NCBI GenBank assembly: GCA_025267735.1
Contig: CM046299.1
Coordinates: forward strand, 25,694,468 to 25,758,467
Direction: 5' to 3'
DNA: 64,000 nucleotides
Origin: Mactra quadrangularis
Taxonomy: Eukaryota; Mollusca; Bivalvia; Venerida; Mactridae
Shown here: piece by piece, positions 42,201-51,200 of the stretch
Position numbering within the stretch: the first letter of the stretch is position 1
Layout of the letters: every line of letters starts with the position of its first letter
Notes under the pieces: generated by a model
What the model was told of the DNA's origin: nothing
Database searches by the model: none
Seen by the model: the letters and a program-made list of their open reading frames with translations, nothing else
Made by a program: the position numbers and the translations under genes

Positions 42201-45200
42201 TATAGTGTAGCATTATAAACAATGTGGCTGTTATAGATTCTTAGCGTTTATTGTTGTGGAATGGGAAATAATTAGATTTACACATGCCTTGTTCGACATT
42301 TATGTTAACAGTTTACCTATTTGTTAAGCTCCTATTAAGTACGTAAAAGCGTAAATATGCTTAGTGTTTCGACTAACTGTGTCGGTAGGGCACAAGTCTA
42401 CTGCTCGAGAGGTCGTAGATTCGATTAATACTTTCACGGTGTTTGGTCATGCAATAATTTCTACGGCCATTCTTCACATTATTGATTATAAACTAAGTAG
42501 GACAATTGTCAGTCACTGACGAATATGTGCGACTTGTGACGAGTTTACTGCTAAAGCTTAAGATTTAGTAACCGCTGTGATGTGACCTGGTATTAAACCA
42601 AACCAAAATATGAATATTCTTAGCGTCATTTTTTCGATTGCAGGTGCGATGACTCATCTGATAAAAGAAATTGCTGGATTGGTATAAATGATATTGACAT
42701 AGAAGGAGGTAATTAAAGCAGTAATAGATTTTTCGACAATCGCTCAGAAAATACATTCCCCTTTCAATTTTGTGATTACTTTTTACATATGGTAAATATT
42801 GAAATAGTGTCGTGAGCGTGTAGCGTAAGCGATAAATGAGGTTTCTAGTAGTCGGTGAATACCCGAGGATCTCTAGTCTTAGCAATGACCTCTTATTTGG
42901 GAAAGAAAGGAACTAAATGGTCAGGTTTTGGTCAAATGAGCATGCCTCATCATTTATAATAGTTGATTTGTCAATACGCAGACGAAAAATAAGATTACTT
43001 GAGTCAGCCAACTCAATTAATATAAGTGTCAATAAAGAGCCTAAAATCAAAATAAAAGAAGAACTTTCTAAATAAAGCACTACTCATAATTTATTACATT
43101 GGTATTTTAAAGTATAATTTGACAATTCAACAATAACATAAATGTTCCTCTATTTGTTTGTTATGCTGAGAAGATGTTAGTATGTTTGATGTATTTGTAC
43201 TAGGACCAAGGAAAACTTGGATAGGCCCGCTGATCGGCGTAAAATGACCATACATGTGTTGACCCTGCATTAAACTCAATAATACAGAGATTGAGAGACA
43301 CACTTCATGTTAAGAAATTAAATTTCATTACAAAGTACAAATATCAAGTCGGTACTCCTTGTATAATTATGAAATATGATGATATGCATTGTCATTTCTG
43401 ACTTTGGCTAAAAACATGAAAAAGTGTTACGTTGCCTTTGTTAAATCATAACATTGCATGACATTGTCTCAATGAGTTTTGTATTGTAGACTTTGAATGG
43501 GATGATGTTTCCCCTCTGCAGTTTGATAATTGGAACAATGGTGAACCGAATGATAGAAATAATGAAGATTGCGTAGTGATTATACGTGGCCACGGTGGAT
43601 GGAACGACGTGCCCTGTCTTGTCCCGAAACAAGTAATTTGTAAAATGCCAAGAGGTTTGTTTTATAATCAATGCAATTTATATCTTTTTTTTTGTTCTGG
43701 ACTTCTATCATTCTGAAACAAGGTGTTTCAAATTTCTATGGACTAGATTGTTATTAGTTCTGCTTAATAAGTGCTTTGACATCAAGAAGTTAATAATGGC
43801 CCTCCTTAAAAGATGATAACGAAACCTGAAGATAATACTCGCTTATAGACAAAATATGTATATATGTGTATTAACACAGTCAAATATGCATTACAGTGTA
43901 CAATATTCTAAAAGAATAGGCAATTCCATGTATATTTTTCTAAGATGGGAATTAAGCTACATTTTGCTGTGTATCAATCGATATAGCACAAACTTGTCAA
44001 TCATTCGTTCAGTAATGTAAAATAGAAATTATTTAGATACCCTGTTGCATTTCATTTGAACGATGCATTCGTATGTCTGTGTTTTCAAACTGGTGCTTAT
44101 TATATTACCGGAAAAACATAGATAAATAACATTTATGTGAAACAATGTGGAGCATCAGCATGCTTTATGCAATGATTACTGTCTTCCAGTCCGCATTTCC
44201 TAAAGATATCTACACATGTAACATATACACTACACATTTATTTCTTTACAGGTAAATTGGTATATTCCCCCACAAGCCCAAGAGCTCCTTCTCCAGTACC
44301 TCCGAGTTCCACAGCGCAATCATCATTAGAGTGTCCTGAATCTTGGTCATATTACGCAGGATCTTGTTACAAGGTATATTTACGCATTGATTTTAGCAAA
44401 CTTCATGCACATATTTCATATTTATTGTTTGTTCTAAGTTCATAGGTAACGTGATATATATGACACGTGGGATATAAAATTTGAACATTACGAATTAACA
44501 AATGTAATGTATGAATATTTATTTCGTATTTTTCATTATATTCATAAGCTATTGGATGAACATCGTACCAGCATAATATTCTCTTAACCTTACACTGGGT
44601 CACCATTAAACATCATATCCCTTTCACTAACATTGAAATCATTCCATCTACACTAGACTGATATTGAACACCATTCACTTTATACCAGCTCTGTAACTAT
44701 TCCGTTTCACACTGGATTATCATTGGACATAATACGCCTTTAACCTGCATTGTATACATTCCTTCTGACACTGAAATAAATATAGAAAAATAATAGTCTA
44801 ACTACAAATGAGTTTATTTAAGTTTATTTGCCCAAGCTTCCGGGTACAATCCCCATCATCAGGGTTTAAACAAAAATACAAAAAGTGACGTCGACGTCAT
44901 GCGGCGTCTATAGTAACGGCGTGACGTTTTGCGTACTAAACATAAACAGGATCAATATGAAAATATGATTAGGGGTGTAACTATACAGTAAAACCTATAA
45001 GTCGCCTTATGTTAAAGGTATAAGAGCGCCTTATGTAAAAGGTATAAGAGTAGTGGTTTAAGACAAGGATCCAGATCAACCAGGCTAGATGACCTGATTG
45101 GCGAAAAAAAAAGACTAGGCTTTTGTTAAAACAGCGATAAATCCTATGAATGAATAAGAATATACATATTTAAAGTTAACTATTTAGCATGATATAATGA

Positions 45201-48200
45201 TCTTTTTTGTAGACCTACGATCAAACTGATTGGCTTACGGCTAAGGCGACGTGTGAGTTAGATGGAGCTCAATTAGCTATTATAAAAGACGGTAACGAGA
45301 ACCAGTATGTGAGTGTGAAGTAAGTAGACATATAGAATATATATCCGAGAATGTTTTTGTTGAACGGGTAAAGGGTAAAATTCAACGAGATGACAAAGGA
45401 CACTTGAGTTAACTCGTATTATTTCAATATAAATAATCGGAAATTATCCATTGAAGCAGTTAGTCTTTTTAAATACAATATACATAATTTGTATGATTTA
45501 TGTCCAAGTTGCTTGTAGACAAAATTGTAAAACAAATATTTATTTTTAGAGTTAACGTATGTAATATTTTCAAAGCAGCATTGAGCTTTTTTATACATGT
45601 AAGTACAATTGTTTACGAATCTTCATAAAGTTATATTTATTTTAGTTTTAATTACAAGAATTATTTACTGGTTGTTCATTGTAGGTGTGACTTTTCTGCT
45701 TGTGATCAATGTTGGATTGGTGCACATGATTCGCATTATGAAGGGGGTAAGATTACATTTTTATACATATCAGGTTATTGAATTTGTATTTTAGGGTGTT
45801 TTTTAATAATCAATTGGTAGAATATTTATCTTTTACAATGATGATTTGGGGCACGTTCCGCAAGGCAATCGCTAGCTAGCGCTTTTTAGCGATTTCCTAC
45901 GGAACGGTTTGCTACGATAGAGCAAATTGAAACGCTAGCTAGCGAAACGTAGCAAGTTTTTTTTCTTGCTAGCTGTATCAATCGGAACACTTCTGCTTAT
46001 TTCAAAATGGCTGCCCCCTGTTTCTTTTTCAAGAGTACTGATATAGATTTCATTTAATGCATATATTTCGTCAACGTGGTTTAAAAGAATATTCAAGGGG
46101 ATAATTGATTTAAATATTTTTCATTTGTTACAATTTTGAATAATTTGTATGAGGAAGTCGCCATTTTGTTTTTGCTAGCTTTAAGCAAACCGTTCTGTAG
46201 ACCTATTATGCTACAAAAAATCACTTTCAAAAAGCGACAGCTAGCGATCGCCTTGCGGAACGTGCCTTAAATGTCTAGAACCTAAAACCATGTTACATAC
46301 CCGTGACTTTGTATATAAGTCAGTGAAAATATAATCATATGTTATCAGGACTTGTTTCCATGTAGAGCACATGGAGAGCAAATGTATGTTATGAATGGTA
46401 ATCGAAGTTACATTACACAACATTTAAACATTTGTTTACTTTTGTGTTCGTATTACGAGGTTTTTATTTCCTACTAAAGGTCCCAGAATGGGTAAAGATC
46501 TCTAGGTACTTGGCATATACCCTCGTTAGTGGCCAACAATTACTCCACTTAATACTGAGGTAGGCAGTCAGCGACCGTAGATGTTCATGATCAAACTACA
46601 CTAATGACACGACCGACTTAGCTAAATAACATGTTGTTGTTGGTGATTATATTATTGTTGTTGATGCTGATATAGTTGTTGATAATCACATTGTTGTTGT
46701 TGATGATGATAATATTGTTGTTGATCATGATAGTGTTGATGCTGAAGATGATATTGTTGTTGTTGATGATGATATTATTGTTGTTGATGATGATATTATT
46801 GTTGATGATGATGACATTGTTATTGTTGCTGATGACATTGTTGTTGTTGTTGTTGATGATATTATTATTGTTGATGATGATATTGTTGTTGATGATGATA
46901 TTGTTGTTGATGATGATGATATTGTTGATGATGATGATATTGTTGTTTATGATGATGATATTGTTGTTGATGATGATGATATTGTTGTTGATGATGATAT
47001 TGTTGATGCTGAAGATGATATTGATGTTGTTGATGATGACATTATTATTGTTGATGATGATATTGTTGATGCTGAAGATGATATTGATGTTGTTGATGAT
47101 GATATTATTATTGTTGATGATGATATTGTTGATGCTGATGATGATATAATTGTTGTTGATAATGATATTAATGTTGCTGACTTCTGACATTGTGGATTAA
47201 TTGCATGTACAAATCGTGTTAATATATTTTATTTGAATACTGATACTGTATCTAGGGTGAAAACATGTACTTGTTTTTCACATACGTCACTTGAATTGCC
47301 TATGATTATGTTTTATAAGTTCTTTTTCACTGAAAATTGAATATAGATATAAATGTTTTAGCATGTAAGGTAAAATCAGTTAATGTCTCTTCAGTTTTTC
47401 AATGGCTTGACAATAGTGATATGACATACGTAAACTGGGCCACGAATGAGCCTAACAACGTAGACAACGAGGACTGTGCCGAAATAAATTCACTATTTAG
47501 CACGTGGAATGATGTACCATGTTATGTTCAAAGATGTCCCCTTTGTAAAAAAGAATTAGGTATGTTTACCTAAGTATATTTTAAAAATTCATGTCATATA
47601 AACATTTCTATACCAGAACGTTTTTCAGTTCATTATTTTTCACTCGATAACATAAATATTTATGCATTTTAAAGCTGAAACGTCTGTCTAATCAAAGCAT
47701 AGAATGAATAAAAAGTAGTCGTTACCTAGAGTTATCAGCGCCCATGAAATGATTTTTCGCTAACGAATCGATTGCTAATTCTATTTTTGTTCCAACAATA
47801 TGTTTTAGAAAATCGGGATACATGATTTAGTGAAACCATAATTATGCAAAATTTTGACATTCTAAAAATATAATGTCATGTTCTTCTTTTTTAAACGTCC
47901 TATTCAATACATAGTTAGCTCATATATACGACGCCAGCTTTTCCTACAATGGGTTTCCTGGACAATTTTCTATCACCAGTACTAACTAAACCTACCAGGA
48001 AGCCGACATAGGGTAACACTTTCCGCGACCGGGCTCGAACCCACGATCTCAGGATTCGAACTCTGACATGCTAACCACCACGCCTCGTCCCCGGCTTTAC
48101 GTTATCTTCAATGATCACAAATTGACCCGATTTGATCAATGGTTTGATAAAAGTATATGTACATATGTATATGTAAAAAGGTTTAATAAACAGACCTAAG

Positions 48201-51200
48201 AATCAAGAAATTCAATTTAAAATGATTATGTCTCAAGTGCATGCGCGGAAATGAGTTTTAAATCTACCATCTATGATAATCCATTTCAGTTGCCAGTGTA
48301 CCTACTTCCACCCAACGAAGCATACCAACTCAGACATCAGAAAGTTGGAAATCAGTAAATTGGTTATGTCCAATGTTGTATGATAACTTGTTCGAAAATA
48401 ATTGTTATAAAACAATACCAACTCCACTTCCATTTTTCTTGGTTGCTACATTTTGTGAATCCTCTTTATTACACATACACAGTAGCAGAGAAAATGAAGC
48501 AATTAGAAAATCATTTGAGTCAGACAATCGCGTTTCTTCAGTTTGGATTGGACGTTTCACCAAATACTCTGGTAATACCATATTTTTATCTGTTTATCCT
48601 TTTCACCAAATACTCCGGTAATACTTTTTTATCCTTTTCACCAAATACTATGGTAATAAATTACCTGTTTATCCTTTTCACCAAATACTCCGGTAATTCT
48701 TTTTTGTTTACCCTTTTCACCAAATACTACGGTAATACATTATCTGTTGGTCCTTTTCACCAAATACTCCGGTAATTCATTTTTGTTTATCCTCTTCACC
48801 AAATACTCTGGTAATACATTTTTTGTTCATCTTTTTCACAAAATACTATGGTAATACATCATCTGTTTACCCTTTTTACAAAATACTCGGGTATACATTA
48901 TTTGTTTATCCTCTTCACCAAATACTCGGGTAATAAATTATCTGTTTACCTATTTTACAAAGTACTCGGGTAATACATTATTTGTTTATCCTCTTTACAA
49001 AATACTCGGGTAATACTATAGATAATATAGATCTTTAAATGAAAGCAAATCTAGCTAATAACGTTCTATCACTGTATTTTAGATGTTATGGAAGTGCCGT
49101 TTCAAATAGTGCATATGTGGTCATTGCATAAAGTCAGTTAAGATTTATGAATTATTGTCCATTTGAAAAACTTCTATTGTATCAAAGATTTAATAATTAT
49201 GACCCTTGCCTTTGCCGAACCGGTGGTCGTATCTGGCTGAAATTTTACAGGCAGATAGAGTCCTTGGTTGTATCAACTGTCCTTGCAATACACATAAGAG
49301 CGCAAACAAATGTATATGTGCATAGCCGTTAAAAATATTATATATGCATTCTTGTTGTTTTTCAGATGGGTACAAATGGGATGACGGATCGCTTATGAAT
49401 TACAACAATTTTAGGCCCCTACATTATTTAGGATTAGGATTGCTTGATATGGGTATTGATTCTGGTTGTATGAGTATGACGGTATTAACTGGTGAATGGT
49501 CTTTACATGATTGTTTATCTAATGATTTAGCTTACGCTATGTGTAAAAAAGTTGGAGGTAATTTTACGTTTTATTTAAGTAAAATGTGGTGTCGTTTTTG
49601 AAGTAACTTTTGTATTCGTTTATGCTTAGTAAGCCGTATACATGCGCTTCTATAACCAAATTAAGAACTTAATTATCCTCTCCCTTTTAATCTGTCGTTA
49701 TTGGACGATTAAGATAGATTCTTTGTTAGCCAACTCCATGATGCCTCAAATTCAATCGTGGTGAATCCTTGAAGAATAATCTACATCCAAACGTTTTGGT
49801 AAAGGAATCATCAAGTGATCTATTAAGTGATTTATCTAAGACCTTCGGGCAACAAGAAAAATCTGAACATATTCCAATGATAAAACAACAATATTAAAGA
49901 AAACATATCTTCTACTGACAAGTAGGGGTGTCACGATATACCGGTATATTGCAATTCGGCGCTGTGGCAATACATACCGCGATACGAATTTAACGTACCG
50001 GTATTTGGTGATATATTTTATTTCAATGCAAAATATTTCCCATCGCAAAATGAAAATAGCGAAACATCATTTTTTTCATTGTTCATTCAATTTAAGCTTA
50101 TGTTAGAAGAATTTAACCGATAGGGCGCGTTCGATCGGGTTTGCAAAACATGTTCTTGAAACGAGTACTTCGGTACAGGAAGTAGCATGGCGTCAAGAAG
50201 CTTGATTGTAAGAACATTTTGCAGCTAATGGGGTTGTTGTTTCTCTCAACTTTAGCATCTCTTTGATGCAAAAAAAGTATCACCGTCCTAAATGACCGTA
50301 TAGACTTAAATAGTCTAGATTCTATCAGTAGCTGTATGTAAGATTTGCAATAATTCTGTTAATACAGCTAAAAACCCACAATATATCGTGGTACGTATCC
50401 CGGTACGGTGCCAGCGAATTGCAATATATCGCGACACGCTTCTGGCGTATCGTGACAGCCCTACTGACAAGTTTCTCCTTTTCAGTCAAAATAGAACAGT
50501 CATAGTTTTAAGTTGGTCAACTGCCTCTTAGTCAGCGTTTAGAAATCAAACAGGGCTTCGGATCGAAAATTCGCCCTATCGCTGCTCAACGACCAGGTCA
50601 CGGTCCGTCTTACAAGAATGGATGCCAGTCATAGCAAATGGCTCTAAAAACTATAGGTTGGACTGCATTGTTATTCACAATATCATTACATAAACTATGT
50701 AATCGAATTCCTACAGTGAGACAATTAGGAACAGAAAGTATTTTATACACTAGAATACGTGCGAATTGGTAGCACAGGAACTTTCAAACCGGATAACTTA
50801 AAAACCTTATCTAGTAATCATGACAGACATTTGATAATAATCTGATTCTTTGTAAGCCCTTAGGTTTGTCAATGCTATTGACTTAATCGAGACGGGCAAT
50901 TCGCTTTCATAGATACACCATTCTAGGAAATCACAAAATTCATCGTAAGCAATTGTTTTATTTTTCACACGAAAGTGTCATTTACGGTAGAATGTTCGAG
51001 TCAAATACCATGATACGAGTTTGTGATGAATTTCAATTAAGTACTGACAAGCGACCTTAATCACAAGATAAAAGCGGGTCTCCACTTTAAATGTATGAGT
51101 ATAAAGCTCTGCAATAAAATTTTATTATTTTCTTTCAAAGTACCTTTAACAGGGTCTCCTATTAGTTCTACAATTAAACAAGAGAGTTCAACTCATGTAT

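Larger units (their letters stand above)
37297..45030 (+). repeat. 3.87-kb tandem segmental duplication (two copies)
   Basis: Copy 1 spans about 37297-41162 and copy 2 about 41168-45030, with a constant offset of 3871 that falls to 3866 after small indels near 43690-43760. Divergence is low (a percent or two) in introns and exons. Each copy contains four exons totalling 462 bases (154 codons), so the duplication inserts exactly one CTLD without changing frame. The join is at about 41158-41170 (ATAAGAGAATTTTCGGTTAG). Confidence 0.96.
45747..47394 (+). other. Intron with TIR element and trinucleotide tract
   Basis: Holds the 417-bp TIR element and the (TTG/GAT)n tract described separately. It ends at the acceptor taatgtctcttcag. 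Confidence 0.7.

Noticed and set aside
46618..47190. Asn/Ile-rich (minus) and Leu/Met-rich (plus) frames
   Set aside because: Direct product of the trinucleotide tract inside an intron.
48373..48775. Alternative frame extensions of exon 15 (FTKYSGN repeats)
   Set aside because: They read through the donor into the intronic minisatellite; the following exon fits only the 48571 donor's phase. Kept as a finding about alternative donors.
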